A DNA stretch of 64,000 nucleotides from Cytobacillus sp. FSL H8-0458 (GTDB taxonomy: Bacteria; Bacillota; Bacilli; Bacillales; Cytobacillaceae). Each line of letters starts with the position of its first letter. The first letter of the stretch is position 1. Below, in pieces: positions 8,549 through 17,392 of this stretch. Below the pieces are notes generated by a model. It was not told the DNA's origin. It saw only the letters and a list, made by a program, of their open reading frames with translations, and ran no database searches. The stretch covers positions 1-64,000 of the forward strand of contig NZ_JBBOBR010000003.1 in the NCBI RefSeq assembly GCF_038002165.1, written 5' to 3'. The position numbers and the translations under genes are program-made.

Positions 8549-10612
8549 TTGGAGTTAATGACCGATCAGCGTTTCAGAAAAACAATGAAATATTTGCGTG
8601 CGATTCTCATTATCAGCTTAATAGGAATGGCTTTAGCCGCTGTGATGATTGGAGGCATATTGGCATATGCTAAAATCCTGGGACCGCCGCCGCTCGCTGT
8701 TCCGCAGTCGACTTTATTTTTCTCTGAAGATGGCACGGTGATCGGAGAAAGCCACAACGGGCAAAAGCGCTACTGGGCACCTCTTGATGATATCAGCCCG
8801 CATTTGGTTGATGCGACGGTTTCGATTGAGGATAAGAATTTTTTCGAGCACAAGGGCTTTGATTACAAAAGAATTGCCGGTGCCGCTCTCGCTGACCTCA
8901 AAGCAATGGCTAAGGTTCAGGGCGCCAGCACCATCAGCCAGCAGTATGCCCGCAACCTGTTTCTCGAACACGAAAAAACCTGGAAGCGGAAACTCCTTGA
9001 AGCTTTTTATACCATAAGGCTTGAGATGAATTATACGAAAAAGGAAATCCTTGAAGGCTATTTAAATACGATTTACTACGGCAATGGAGCTTATGGGGCA
9101 CAGGCAGCAAGCCAGTTTTATTTTGGGAAGGATGCCAAAGAGCTTACATTGGCTGAGTCTTCCATTTTATCCGGAATTCCCAAAGGGCCAGGCATTTATT
9201 CGCCATTTGCATCAGCGGAAAAAGCAGAACAGCGGCAGAGGGTGATTCTGCAGACGATGGTGAAAAACGGAATGGTCAGCCAAAAGGAGGCGGATCTTGC
9301 TGCGGCAGAGGAGCTTGAACTGGTTGGGGAGCACATGCACCCGAGAGCGAAAACGGCCCCCTATTTCCAGGATGCAGTCCGCAATGCTCTTAAAACGCAG
9401 CTGCACCTGGATGACCGGACCATTGAATTGGGCGGATTGAAGGTTTATACCACATTGGATCTGAAGGAGCAGGAAATCGCGGAAGAAACAGTAGATAAGA
9501 TGATTTCAAAAGACTCGGAGATTCAGGTCGGGGTTGTGGCCATGAATCCGAAAAACGGCTATGTCAATGCGATGGTCGGCGGCCGGGATTATGAGGAGAG
9601 TCCCTTCAACCGGGCAGTCCAGGCAGTCAGGCAGCCGGGATCGACGATCAAGCCGCTGCTCTATTATGCGGCATTGGAGCAGGGATTCACCCCTTCCACT
9701 CCAATCCGAAGCGAGCAGACGACATTCCGCTTTGAAGACGGCACTCCTGACTATACACCGCATAACTTCAACAGCAAATATGCGGATGATGATATCACAA
9801 TGGCCCAGGCCCTGGCTTTATCTGACAATGTTTATGCAGTGAAGACCCATTTATTTTTAGGAGAAGAGACGCTTGTCCATACAGCCAAGAAATTTGGCAT
9901 TACCTCTAAAATGGCGAAGGTTCCGTCCCTTGCACTCGGCACATCCGGCATGAGAGTCATTGAGCTTGCAAACGCCTACAGCATGTTTGCCAACGGCGGG
10001 AAAAAGGTATCACCAGTGCTGATTAAGCGCGTGGAAAATCATAAAGGCGAAGTCATCTATGAACAGGAGCCGTTCCAGATGAAGGTTCTGAAGCCGGAGC
10101 TGGCTTTCGTTATGACCCATATGATGACGGGAATCTTTGACCGGAAGCTGAACGGCTATGCCCAGGTAACCGGCAGCACCGTTATCAATGATATGACCCG
10201 CCCGTACGCAGGCAAGTCGGGCTCAACCGAAACGGACAGCTGGATGGCCGGCTTTACACCGCAGCTGGTTACCGCAGTATGGACCGGGTATGACAAAGGC
10301 CAGGTTATTACAAAAACCGTTGAAAAAACGTATGCCAAAAACATTTGGATCCGGTTCATGGAAGAAGCCCATAAAGGGAAGCCGGCCAAGGAATTCAAAG
10401 CACCCAAAGATACAGTCGGTGTCTACATTGACCCGGCCAACGGGAAAATTGCCGGGGAAAACTGCCCGGTCAAGCGCCTAACCTACTTCGCAGAAGGCAC
10501 AGAGCCAGCGGAATACTGTACAGACCACCTGAACCACAAAGAAGAGAAAAAATCAGAACAGCCTGAAAAGAAGCCGGAGACACCTTGGTATAAGAAACTG
10601 TTCCAGTGGTGA
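8549..10612 (+). CDS. pbpG: Class A penicillin-binding protein (PbpG-like)
   Basis: A bifunctional murein synthase of about 687 residues: an N-terminal membrane anchor (about 15-40), a GT51 transglycosylase domain with EDKNFFEHKGFD and GASTISQQ, then a transpeptidase domain with the active-site STIK (in RQPGSTIKPLLYY), an SDN motif and KSGSTETD. A Lys/Glu/Pro-rich tail ends it. The TTG at 8549 follows AGGGGG by 8 bases; GTG 8540 abuts that site and ATG 8558 has only GGAG. The place next to speE matches B. subtilis ywhE. The stop codon lies inside a GTGACAGGTACC palindrome, so the last codons are element-derived. Confidence 0.9.
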   Translation: MELMTDQRFRKTMKYLRAILIISLIGMALAAVMIGGILAYAKILGPPPLAVPQSTLFFSEDGTVIGESHNGQKRYWAPLDDISPHLVDATVSIEDKNFFEHKGFDYKRIAGAALADLKAMAKVQGASTISQQYARNLFLEHEKTWKRKLLEAFYTIRLEMNYTKKEILEGYLNTIYYGNGAYGAQAASQFYFGKDAKELTLAESSILSGIPKGPGIYSPFASAEKAEQRQRVILQTMVKNGMVSQKEADLAAAEELELVGEHMHPRAKTAPYFQDAVRNALKTQLHLDDRTIELGGLKVYTTLDLKEQEIAEETVDKMISKDSEIQVGVVAMNPKNGYVNAMVGGRDYEESPFNRAVQAVRQPGSTIKPLLYYAALEQGFTPSTPIRSEQTTFRFEDGTPDYTPHNFNSKYADDDITMAQALALSDNVYAVKTHLFLGEETLVHTAKKFGITSKMAKVPSLALGTSGMRVIELANAYSMFANGGKKVSPVLIKRVENHKGEVIYEQEPFQMKVLKPELAFVMTHMMTGIFDRKLNGYAQVTGSTVINDMTRPYAGKSGSTETDSWMAGFTPQLVTAVWTGYDKGQVITKTVEKTYAKNIWIRFMEEAHKGKPAKEFKAPKDTVGVYIDPANGKIAGENCPVKRLTYFAEGTEPAEYCTDHLNHKEEKKSEQPEKKPETPWYKKLFQW

Positions 10613-10657
10613 CAGGTACCTATACCACTTCCTTCAACTGGTATAGACGCCTGTCAC
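10609..10657. repeat. GTGACAGGTACC palindrome, copy 1
   Basis: Left arm GTGACAGGTACCTATACCA and right arm TGGTATAGACGCCTGTCAC face each other across 11 bases. It shares arms with 18605-18662 and includes the TGA stop of pbpG. The form suggests a REP-type mobile palindrome. Confidence 0.7.
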
Positions 10658-10674
10658 TTTAATAAATAAAAATG

Positions 10675-10706
10675 AAAAACCCCGGGGTCCGAATCCCGGG
10701 GTTTTT
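10675..10706 (+). terminator. pbpG terminator (could act both ways)
   Basis: AAAAACCCCGGG and CCCGGGGTTTTT form a perfect 12-bp stem with an eight-base loop. Confidence 0.8.
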
Positions 10707-10834
10707 CGTGTCCTAGTGCTATACTGTGTCTTCACACTGTTAATTAGTTTACTTTTTTTATGGGAATTGTACAAGTAGTTAGAAAATCACGTCAAAAAAA
10801 TGTCACAATTTCGTCACAAAATTAGACTTTTTTT

Positions 10835-11347
10835 CTAAATGGCTTGTAAATCTGTTTTTAGCTGTTCCGCCGATCTTTCCCACATGCCTGCGTCATGGTT
10901 TTTCAGGAAATCGGCCAGCACTTTTTTGGATTTCTCGTCCATATGATCCACAATGATATGTCTTTTAATCGATTTATCCATGCGGTTCACATGCTCAGGC
11001 AGTGATTTGTAGCCCCGGCGGATTTCCCTGTCCACCGTCATTTCACATGCGGTAACACCTGCATAGTAGGCGCCTCCCTCTTTGCGGTCAATGGTGATCC
11101 AAATCAGCCAGTACGGTTTTCCGTTTGGCACTTCCTCTTTGCTTTTCAAAAACTTGATGCCTTTTTCCACTGGACTGCGCGCATGCATGGCACCCACTTC
11201 AATAGATGCCTCCCCGGCATCCACATCAATGATAACCGGTGTCACATTATCGAGGCTCAGGGTCCCGACTCCGAATCCGCCATGACCATCAGTCGGGTCG
11301 CTCTTGATAATATTAAAATCGACTTTCTTTTTCTTTTTTTCTTCCAT
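10835..11347 (-). CDS. ywhD: YwhD family protein
   Basis: A 170-residue protein matching the conserved Bacillus family YwhD, whose function is not established. It has a Lys-rich start (KKKKKVDFNIIK), the invariant-looking GGFGVGTLSLDNV and a C-terminal helical part. The start is ATG 11347, eight bases after AGGAGG; the GTG two codons upstream is too close to that site. It follows ywhC by 37 bases on the same strand, as in B. subtilis, so the two are probably one operon. Confidence 0.88.
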   Translation of the reverse strand: MEEKKKKKVDFNIIKSDPTDGHGGFGVGTLSLDNVTPVIIDVDAGEASIEVGAMHARSPVEKGIKFLKSKEEVPNGKPYWLIWITIDRKEGGAYYAGVTACEMTVDREIRRGYKSLPEHVNRMDKSIKRHIIVDHMDEKSKKVLADFLKNHDAGMWERSAEQLKTDLQAI

Positions 11348-11384
11348 TTTCACGTCCTCCTATGCAAGTACTGGGTTCTTATTA

Positions 11385-12044
11385 TTATGTCATAAATAAT
11401 TCATAGAAAAAATCATTTAGGCCGCTCGCCAGGACCGGCAATACGTTGTTAAAAATCGGCTGGATGGTGTATTGATCCAGCGGGGTAATGACAAGAATCA
11501 GGAAAATAACGGACCCATATGCCTCAAACTGGGTCATTTTCGGACGAATATGGGCCGGTGCCAAATCCTCAATAATTCTATAGCCATCGAGCGGCGGAAA
11601 CGGCAGCAGGTTGAATACAAACAGCACTAAATTCAGCTGAATAAAGATATTTAGAAATTCTGCCACAAACGCTGGAAACGAAGCTGCGAGACCGGTTCCG
11701 GCAAGGGCATACCAGATGAAAAAGCCCAGAACAGCCATCACCAGATTGGATATCGGTCCCGCAATGGAGACAGAGATCCCGGCAAGCTTCGGGTTTTTGA
11801 AAAAGAAGCGGTTGACCGGAACAGGCCTGGCCCATCCAAAACCGGCAATAAAAATCAGGATCGTCCCAATCGGATCCAGATGCTGCATGGGATTTAACGT
11901 TAATCTTCCCTGATTTTTTGCAGTGGGATCTCCAAACTTATAAGCCATAAAAGCGTGGGCAAATTCATGAACCGTAAAGGCAATCATCAATGTTACCGCC
12001 ACATAGGGAATCTCCCTGAGAGAAAACGCCAAAAATTGTTCCAA
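11385..12044 (-). CDS. ywhC: Site-2 protease family zinc membrane protease (YwhC)
   Basis: A membrane-embedded metalloprotease of 219 residues. The zinc motif HEFAH lies near residue 26 in the second hydrophobic segment, and the third ligand is the Asp of NLLPFPPLDGYRI, both typical of S2P/M50 proteases that cut proteins within the membrane. About six hydrophobic segments are seen and no PDZ domain. The TTG start at 12044 follows GAGGGAG by 9 bases. It is upstream of ywhD; its substrate is unknown. Confidence 0.9.
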   Translation of the reverse strand: MEQFLAFSLREIPYVAVTLMIAFTVHEFAHAFMAYKFGDPTAKNQGRLTLNPMQHLDPIGTILIFIAGFGWARPVPVNRFFFKNPKLAGISVSIAGPISNLVMAVLGFFIWYALAGTGLAASFPAFVAEFLNIFIQLNLVLFVFNLLPFPPLDGYRIIEDLAPAHIRPKMTQFEAYGSVIFLILVITPLDQYTIQPIFNNVLPVLASGLNDFFYELFMT

Positions 12045-12228
12045 AAGCCAAAACTCCCTCTCCTGCCGGCTAAAAAAGCCAGGGTTTATTTATACATACT
12101 ATGTAGGAAAAGCCGCTGCTATTTACCTAAAAGTATACATGAACGCCTGGTCAAAGGGAATCAGGCTTGCACATTGCAGGAAAAAGTGGAAAAATACAAG
12201 CAAGCATACATAATGAGGAGGAAAAGAA

Positions 12229-12414
12229 ATGCCATATGTAACTGTAAAAATGCTTGAAGGCCGCACAGAAGAACAGAAAAAAGCGCTCGCTGAAAAAGTA
12301 ACAGCGGCAGTCAGCGAAACAACTGGAGCACCTGAAGACAAAATCGTCGTATTTATCGAAGAAATGTCCAAAAATCACTATGCTGTCGGCGGAAAACGCT
12401 TAAGCGACCAGTAG
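12229..12414 (+). CDS. ywhB: 4-oxalocrotonate tautomerase family protein (YwhB)
   Basis: A 61-residue protein of the 4-oxalocrotonate tautomerase superfamily. After removal of Met1 the catalytic Pro1 is exposed (MPYVTVKMLEGRT), and the later FIEEMSKNHYAVGG matches the family. Such enzymes tautomerise dienols as hexamers; the physiological substrate in Bacilli is unclear. GAGGAAAAG precedes the ATG. It is divergent from ywhC. Confidence 0.92.
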   Translation: MPYVTVKMLEGRTEEQKKALAEKVTAAVSETTGAPEDKIVVFIEEMSKNHYAVGGKRLSDQ

Positions 12415-12417
12415 AAT

Positions 12418-12462
12418 TGCGGAAAAAGGGCAGTTTTCCATAACGGAAGCTGCTTTTTTTAT
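12418..12462 (+). terminator. ywhB terminator
   Basis: GGCAGTTTTCC and GGAAGCTGCT pair imperfectly and lead into seven T residues. Confidence 0.65.
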
Positions 12463-12488
12463 GGGTTTTTTCATAATGAGAGATTTTA

Positions 12489-12668
12489 TTTGCGGATAGC
12501 ACGATTTTACTTTCAGATATAAAAAATTTATTTGCGCATAGCATTGTTTTACTTTCACATAAAAAAATTCTGTGCGGATAGCCAGGATTTATGTGCACAT
12601 AGCACCAATTTCTGTGCGCATAAAAATATATATGTGCGGATAGCCAGATTTCTGTGCGGATAGACTTT
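12489..12668. repeat. Phased TGCGGATA array (array B), 9 units at about 21 bp
   Basis: Core TGCGGATA (variants TGCGCATA, TGCACATA, TTCAGATA, TTCACATA) starts at 12491, 12512, 12533, 12554, 12573, 12594, 12615, 12635 and 12655: steps of 21, 21, 21, 19, 21, 21, 20 and 20 bp. Spacers are AT-rich and differ. It lies between the 3' ends of the convergent genes ywhB and ywgA, so it cannot be a promoter array for either. Confidence 0.85.
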
Positions 12669-12673
12669 TTCAG

Positions 12674-12714
12674 CAAAAAACAAAGCCGGGCACTCAATGC
12701 AGCCCGGCTTTTTC
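12674..12714 (-). terminator. ywgA terminator, overlapping the gene end
   Basis: AAAGCCGGGC and GCCCGGCTTT form the stem; on the minus strand it is followed by a TTTTTT run and contains the last ywgA codons. Confidence 0.75.
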
Positions 12715-13203
12715 TCTTAAGCTTTCAATATATTGATACGCTTGTTCCACTTCTTCATCCGTATAGCGCTGTTTGCTTTTCAGGGTAAAGACTTTTTCTT
12801 TCACTTCTTCTTTTGGCAGGTCATTGAAATAAAGGACCGTTGAGACGAGTTCAAGAAATCTTGCATTCTGGCCGTTCATATCGTGCAGGCATTCCTGGAG
12901 GCTCGGCATATCGACTTCGTTGATGCCCAAAAATTCCTTGCCGGTTTCAGTAAGCGTGTACCGATACTGATAGTAGCCGCCCTTTTTTTCCTTTACTTCG
13001 TTTAAAAATCCCATGTTGCAAAGCTCTTCGACCCTTAGTGTCAATTCTTCCGAATATGGCCCGTAAAAGTGAAATTGAAATCTTTCCTGAAAGGGGAATG
13101 CGATGTTTTTGGCGATATAAATCATTTTCTGCAGCTTTTTCCGTCCCACGATTTCTTCAGAGACTGCAATGGCGTGCATTAGTTTGGCGTGATCCTTTAA
13201 CAA
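12694..13203 (-). CDS. ywgA: YwgA family protein
   Basis: A 169-residue Bacillus-conserved protein, mostly helical, with the family start LKDHAKLMHAIAVSEEIVGRK and the FQFHFYGPYS segment resembling a winged-helix-like fold seen in antitoxin SocA/Panacea-type proteins. That resemblance is only a reading by eye. The TTG start at 13203 follows AGGAG by 9 to 10 bases. It follows ywfO closely on the same strand and is likely cotranscribed. No established function. Confidence 0.85.
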   Translation of the reverse strand: MLKDHAKLMHAIAVSEEIVGRKKLQKMIYIAKNIAFPFQERFQFHFYGPYSEELTLRVEELCNMGFLNEVKEKKGGYYQYRYTLTETGKEFLGINEVDMPSLQECLHDMNGQNARFLELVSTVLYFNDLPKEEVKEKVFTLKSKQRYTDEEVEQAYQYIESLREKAGLH

Positions 13204-13245
13204 AGCTCTTCATCTCCTACTCCGTTTTTTCCCGTATCTATAGTC

Positions 13246-14547
13246 TTAGTCGATTTCCAGCAGCATTTTAATCTGCTTTTTAATGTTTGGCTTTTTACTG
13301 TCGTCTGCAATAAAATCAGCAGGAAAGTACAGCTTATGATCCGTTCGGCGCTTCCCGGAAATAGCATCTACGATCTCTGATTCACGGGAAAGCTCCCGGA
13401 TATCCCCATTTTTCAGCAGCAGGTGAATCGGCAATCTTTCTTCTTCCTCGCCCGGACGGTAAAAATCATAAGGCAAATCCGATGAAGAATCGACGACCAG
13501 GTAATATTCAGGATCCATGCCTGCCTTTTTAAACAATGCCGACAGCTCTGCCAGCTTCTTGTATTCTTTCGCCGGGTCGAATTCGACGTATTTATATAAA
13601 TTCCTGTCCATAAAGCGGCAGCAGAGATCCTTCAGAATCGGATCTTCTTCTTCCTGCCACATCTGAAAATAATAAAGAATAATAGCTTCATCAAGCTTTA
13701 TATAATCCTCAAGAGTGATCTCCCCATTGAATAAAGAATAAAAGTGGATCGGATCATATTTAAATTTGTATTTCTGTTCATGCAGATCTTTCGCGCGATG
13801 AAGGATTTTGGTCAGGATGACCTCTGCACTCCGGGTAACCGGATGAAAATACACCTGCCAGTACATCTGGTAGCGGCTCATTATGTAATCCTCAACGGCA
13901 TGCATCCCGCTCTGCTTAATCACGACCTGATCTTCCCGCGGCCTCATGACACGCAGGATCCGCTCCATGTCAAAATGGCCATAGCTGACACCGGTAAAAT
14001 AAGCGTCCCGCTGCAGATAATCCATCCGGTCCGCATCAATCTGGCTGGAAATCAGGCTGACGACCAGCTTATTTTTAGATGTTTTGGCAATCACATCCGC
14101 CACTTTCTGCGGAAAATCGGCACTTACCCTCGTAAGCACATGATGGACCTCGGTGTCTCCGAGAATAATCGCCCTCGTATAATGTTCATGATCCAGGTCG
14201 AATACTTTTTCAAAAGAGTGCGAGAACGGACCGTGCCCCAAATCGTGGAGAAGTGCCGCGCATAAGGTTAGGATGCGGTCTTCTTCATCCCATTCCGGCC
14301 TTCCCAAAAAGACATCATCGGAAATGCGGCGCACAATCTCGTAAACTCCGAGCGAGTGATTAAAGCGGCTATGCTCAGCACCATGGAAGGTTAAATAAGT
14401 TGTCCCAAGCTGCTTAATTCTTCTGAGGCGCTGAAATTCTTTTGTCCCGATTAAATCCCAGATGACTCTGTCCCTGACGTGTATGTACCGATGAACGGGG
14501 TCTTTAAATACTTTTTCCTCATTTAACTTTTCCGCTGAATATGCCAT
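13246..14547 (-). CDS. ywfO: HD-domain phosphohydrolase (YwfO)
   Basis: A 433-residue HD-superfamily enzyme similar in layout to dNTP triphosphohydrolases (dGTPase/SAMHD1 type). Metal ligands are visible as H in AEHSRFNHSLGVYEI, the HD pair in ALLHDLGHGPFSHSFE, and a later Asp in SQIDADRMDYLQRDA. GGAGGG precedes the ATG at 14547. It is followed by ywgA with a 42-base gap, matching the B. subtilis order, and the likely reaction is dNTP hydrolysis (inference from family). Confidence 0.9.
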   Translation of the reverse strand: MAYSAEKLNEEKVFKDPVHRYIHVRDRVIWDLIGTKEFQRLRRIKQLGTTYLTFHGAEHSRFNHSLGVYEIVRRISDDVFLGRPEWDEEDRILTLCAALLHDLGHGPFSHSFEKVFDLDHEHYTRAIILGDTEVHHVLTRVSADFPQKVADVIAKTSKNKLVVSLISSQIDADRMDYLQRDAYFTGVSYGHFDMERILRVMRPREDQVVIKQSGMHAVEDYIMSRYQMYWQVYFHPVTRSAEVILTKILHRAKDLHEQKYKFKYDPIHFYSLFNGEITLEDYIKLDEAIILYYFQMWQEEEDPILKDLCCRFMDRNLYKYVEFDPAKEYKKLAELSALFKKAGMDPEYYLVVDSSSDLPYDFYRPGEEEERLPIHLLLKNGDIRELSRESEIVDAISGKRRTDHKLYFPADFIADDSKKPNIKKQIKMLLEID

Positions 14548-14788
14548 TCCGTACCCTCCGCTTTTCCTGTGTCCACGTAATCCGAACCTGTCGTTCCCAA
14601 TTTCTGGCGTATACCTATTATATCCCGATTATGGTGTCAATTCATCACAAAATTCACCGTTTTTCATGGCTGTTCGACAGAAACCGCGATACATCAATCA
14701 TCTGGCCAAAAAATATTTTTCGACTTTTCTAAAAACAATATTGCCTCCTAAGTCTATTTACCAATCAGGGGTAAATCATAAACTCAGG

Positions 14789-14834
14789 CAAAAAATAAAA
14801 TCACCTCAGGACAGGAGTCAGGGTGATCTTTATT
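14789..14834 (-). terminator. Terminator of the DUF1450 gene
   Basis: On the minus strand GATCACCCTGACTCC pairs with the GAGGTGATT side and runs into TTTATTTTTT; the hairpin touches the last codons. Confidence 0.6.
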
Positions 14835-15054
14835 TTTTCAGCTTTTTATTAATTTTCTCCATCAATTCCTCTTCCGTCAGTGCGGCAAGGGGACGGTTAT
14901 TGACGAAAGCAAATGTTTTTTTGCGGCCTGGTCCACAATAGGACTGGCAGCCGACATCAATTTTTGCTTCTGGATCTATTTCTTTTAATCGCGGTACCAA
15001 TGTCTTCAGATTTACTGCCTGACAATCGTCGCAAACACGGAATTCGTTTGCCAT
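14830..15054 (-). CDS. DUF1450 family protein
   Basis: A 74-residue thioredoxin-fold-like small protein with four cysteines arranged as C-x2-C near the start (VCDDCQ) and C-x3-C in [11 protein letters not shown], the pattern of the DUF1450 group that includes B. subtilis YuzB. The cysteines could hold a metal or an iron-sulfur cluster; no function is known. AAAGGG lies about 11 bases before the ATG. It stands alone between ywfO and rsfA. Confidence 0.8.
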   Translation of the reverse strand: MANEFRVCDDCQAVNLKTLVPRLKEIDPEAKIDVGCQSYCGPGRKKTFAFVNNRPLAALTEEELMEKINKKLKK

Positions 15055-15410
15055 CTTCGTACAACCCTTTCTGCGGTCAATCTTTTATATAACCCGGCGC
15101 TATTTGGCCTGAGTATCTTCTTCGTTAAAGCATGTCCGCTGCACGGCATTCCTTTTCAAAATAAAGGACTGCCCTGCCCAACTGCTACAGGCTATTTTAA
15201 AACTAATCGACCTTCATTGCAAGCTGTAATCATTAACTTGGGTGGTGAATCTTAGTAAACTTCACAAAACTGCCATACGTATCTAGCGAAAATAAAATTT
15301 TTAAAATAATCTACTATCCTTTTAATCACCTTTGTATAAAATTTGCCAGGTTTGTCCATCCTTTAACTAAGGCAACAGCAAAAAGTAATTATTTAGGGAG
15401 TTGAGGTTAC
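15055..15410. other. Non-coding gap between the DUF1450 gene and rsfA
   Basis: These 356 bases separate two divergent genes. No start codon with a ribosome binding site leads a usable frame. The only signal supported is the sigma-F-like promoter at 15334-15362. Confidence 0.6.
15334..15362 (+). promoter_or_regulatory. Sigma-F-like promoter of rsfA
   Basis: GTATA (15334-15338), exactly 15 bases, then GTCCATCCT (15354-15362), close to the forespore consensus GYATA-N15-GGNNANNMT with one mismatch. In B. subtilis rsfA is a forespore gene. Confidence 0.6.
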
Positions 15411-16163
15411 ATGAAAATACGTCAGGACGCTTGGACAGATGAAAACGATTTATTGCTGGCAGAGACTGTTTTGCGGCATGTGAGGGAAGGCAGCACTCAG
15501 TTAAACGCATTTGAGGAAGTCGGAGACAAGCTGAACCGCACCTCAGCGGCATGCGGATTCCGCTGGAACGCTGTGGTGAGGCATCAATATGAAAAAGCGC
15601 TTGGGCTGGCCAAAAAACAGCGCAAACAGAGACAAAGAATGCTAGGAAAGGATCAGGGCGGCAAAAAGAAACTCTTATACTCTCCGCCAGTTCCAACGAT
15701 GCAGGAGGTTTCAGCAGCGCCAGTTCAGACAAGTGCCATCGTACCGCCTTCACCGGCAGATTTTTACGAGGAGCGCACAGAGGATGAAGCGACTGTGCAG
15801 ACAGAATCGGTCCCACCCTACACCTATTCAGAGCCGGTTTACACTGCACCTGCACAGCTGGATATGGATACCGTTATCGCATACTTGCAAACATTGAATC
15901 ATTCGGGTATTCAGGTTGATATACTAAAGAATGAGAATGAAAGATTAAAGCGCGAAAATGCGGATCTTAGAAGCCAAAATGAAGAGCTTGAGAGCAAAAT
16001 CGGCAAGCTGGAGCAGAATACGGTAACCATTCAGGAAGATTACGAGACACTGATGAAAATCATGAACAGAGCCCGCAATTTTGTTCTGTTTGATGAAGAA
16101 GAAAGGCCGGCATCCAAGTTTAAAATGGACCGCAACGGCAATTTGGAGAGAGTCGCGGAATAG
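15411..16163 (+). CDS. rsfA: Prespore-specific transcription regulator RsfA
   Basis: A 250-residue regulator that tunes part of the sigma-F regulon in the forespore. The N-terminal Myb/SANT-like domain ([20 protein letters not shown], then [13 protein letters not shown]) is the RsfA signature. A Pro/Thr-rich linker follows, and a coiled coil covers about 180-225 (repeating Leu/Glu/Asn heptads such as [20 protein letters not shown]). GAGG sits 5 bases before the ATG. Divergent or convergent neighbours and its position beside lipL match B. subtilis ywfN. Confidence 0.93.
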   Translation: MKIRQDAWTDENDLLLAETVLRHVREGSTQLNAFEEVGDKLNRTSAACGFRWNAVVRHQYEKALGLAKKQRKQRQRMLGKDQGGKKKLLYSPPVPTMQEVSAAPVQTSAIVPPSPADFYEERTEDEATVQTESVPPYTYSEPVYTAPAQLDMDTVIAYLQTLNHSGIQVDILKNENERLKRENADLRSQNEELESKIGKLEQNTVTIQEDYETLMKIMNRARNFVLFDEEERPASKFKMDRNGNLERVAE

Positions 16164-16195
16164 AAAAGCGGAAGTTCCCGGCATCGGGAGCAGGA
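16163..16195 (+). repeat. Mosaic dispersed repeat, 5'-end remnant (copy 3)
   Basis: GAAAAGCGGAAG follows the rsfA stop directly, then a CCCGGCATCGGG hairpin; the rest of the element is absent. Confidence 0.45.
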
Positions 16196-16221
16196 GAAAA
16201 TGGCAGCAATTCCTTTCAAGG

Positions 16222-16258
16222 AAGGCCGCAGATCGATAACGACTGCGGCTCTTCTTTT
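16222..16258 (+). terminator. rsfA terminator
   Basis: GCCGCAG (16225-16231) and CTGCGGC (16243-16249) pair and are followed by TCTTCTTTTATTTATT. Confidence 0.7.
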
Positions 16259-16260
16259 AT

Positions 16261-17103
16261 TTATTCGCTGCCAAGCACTTTCTCATTCCGTTCCATTACA
16301 CGGCGGAAATAGCCCTCAAACAGGCCTGCCTCCTCATTTGTCAGCTGCCCTGCATAAAGGCGGCCGGATTTCTTTTTCAAGGCCTGGAGAAAGCGGAGCA
16401 TTACATCCTGAACCGTCAGCTCTGTCCCCAGCAATTCCGAGAGTGATGCCATGACAGAAGGCTTAATTTCAGGGTATTCGAATTTCGTCTGTTCCTCTTT
16501 TTTAGCAAGAGAATAGAATTTGCCAATAAGATTGGCACGCTCACTTCCGCTGCCATCCACACACAGATAAATCTGCACAGCCACCCCATTGCGGAGGCGC
16601 CTCTGCGAAATACCTGCAAACTTCTGTCCCCCGATGCTTAAATCATAGCTTCCCGGGCAATAGGAACCGACAATTTCCCGGGCTTCTATTTCTTTATGAA
16701 AATCGGAAAACATCTCCTGAACGAGAAGCCACATCGCATCATAGCCGCGGTTGATATCAATTCCTTTTTCCCTTTCAGGAAAAATCAGCGAAATATTCAG
16801 GACCCCCTGATCCAGGACAACAGCCAGGCCGCCGGAGTTTCGGACGATCACTTCATACCCCCGGCTTTTTAGAAAGTGTATGCCCTCATTCAAAAAGGGC
16901 AGCTTCGTATCCTGGATGCCAAGCACGATCGTATTATGGTGCACCCATGTCCTCGCAGTGGCAGGCACCCCGCCGGCTCCGACAGAAGCACAGAGCGTAT
17001 CATCCATTCCAAATGAGTGCAGGGCATTTAAGTGGATTCCCGCAGCAGACTGGTCAATAACCCGCCATTCTTCCTGAAAAAGCAATTCTTGTTGCGAATT
17101 CAT
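16261..17103 (-). CDS. lipL: Octanoyl-[GcvH]:protein N-octanoyltransferase
   Basis: A 280-residue member of the BPL/LplA/LipB superfamily that moves octanoate or lipoate from GcvH to E2 subunits. The conserved [11 protein letters not shown] loop, the acyl-thioester cysteine at residue 149 (GSYCPGSYD) and the lysine of GGQKFAG at about 161 are present. AAGGGG lies about 11 bases before the ATG. Its place between rsfA and pta matches B. subtilis ywfL; a phased array lies directly upstream. Confidence 0.92.
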   Translation of the reverse strand: MNSQQELLFQEEWRVIDQSAAGIHLNALHSFGMDDTLCASVGAGGVPATARTWVHHNTIVLGIQDTKLPFLNEGIHFLKSRGYEVIVRNSGGLAVVLDQGVLNISLIFPEREKGIDINRGYDAMWLLVQEMFSDFHKEIEAREIVGSYCPGSYDLSIGGQKFAGISQRRLRNGVAVQIYLCVDGSGSERANLIGKFYSLAKKEEQTKFEYPEIKPSVMASLSELLGTELTVQDVMLRFLQALKKKSGRLYAGQLTNEEAGLFEGYFRRVMERNEKVLGSE

Positions 17104-17137
17104 CTTTATTTGATCCCCTTTTGCCGATAGTTGGAGT

Positions 17138-17330
17138 TAATCGGCAGAATTTATCTATTAAGTATCCATTCAAAGGCTAAACCAGCTAGTTTATCGGCCT
17201 TAACTACAGTGTTATCGTTTAATGTTCACTTTTATCGGCCATATTCGAACCCTTACCGGCCAATTTTCATATTTTATCGGTCTTATATCATTTTTTACCG
17301 GCCAAAATCGAGACTTTATCGGCCAATGGC
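17138..17330. repeat. Phased TTTATCGGCC array (array C), 7 clear units at 21 bp
   Basis: Using the ATCGG/ACCGG position as anchor, units lie at 17193, 17214, 17234, 17255, 17276, 17297 and 17318 (steps 21, 20, 21, 21, 21, 21). Core is TTTATCGGCC or TTTACCGGCC, with TTATCGTT at 17214 the weakest of these. Before 17193 the signal is decayed (ATCGG at 17140, ATCTA at 17153). The eleven-base spacers differ. It lies between pta and lipL, both on the minus strand. Confidence 0.85.
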
Positions 17331-17349
17331 CATATCCAGATACATTATA

Positions 17350-17381
17350 GCAAAAAAGCCAGTCACAAGGGACCGGCTTCT
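17350..17381 (-). terminator. pta terminator
   Basis: On the minus strand GCCGGTCCC and the TGACTGGC side pair and are followed by six T residues. Confidence 0.7.
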
Positions 17382-17392
17382 AAAATGCTGTA

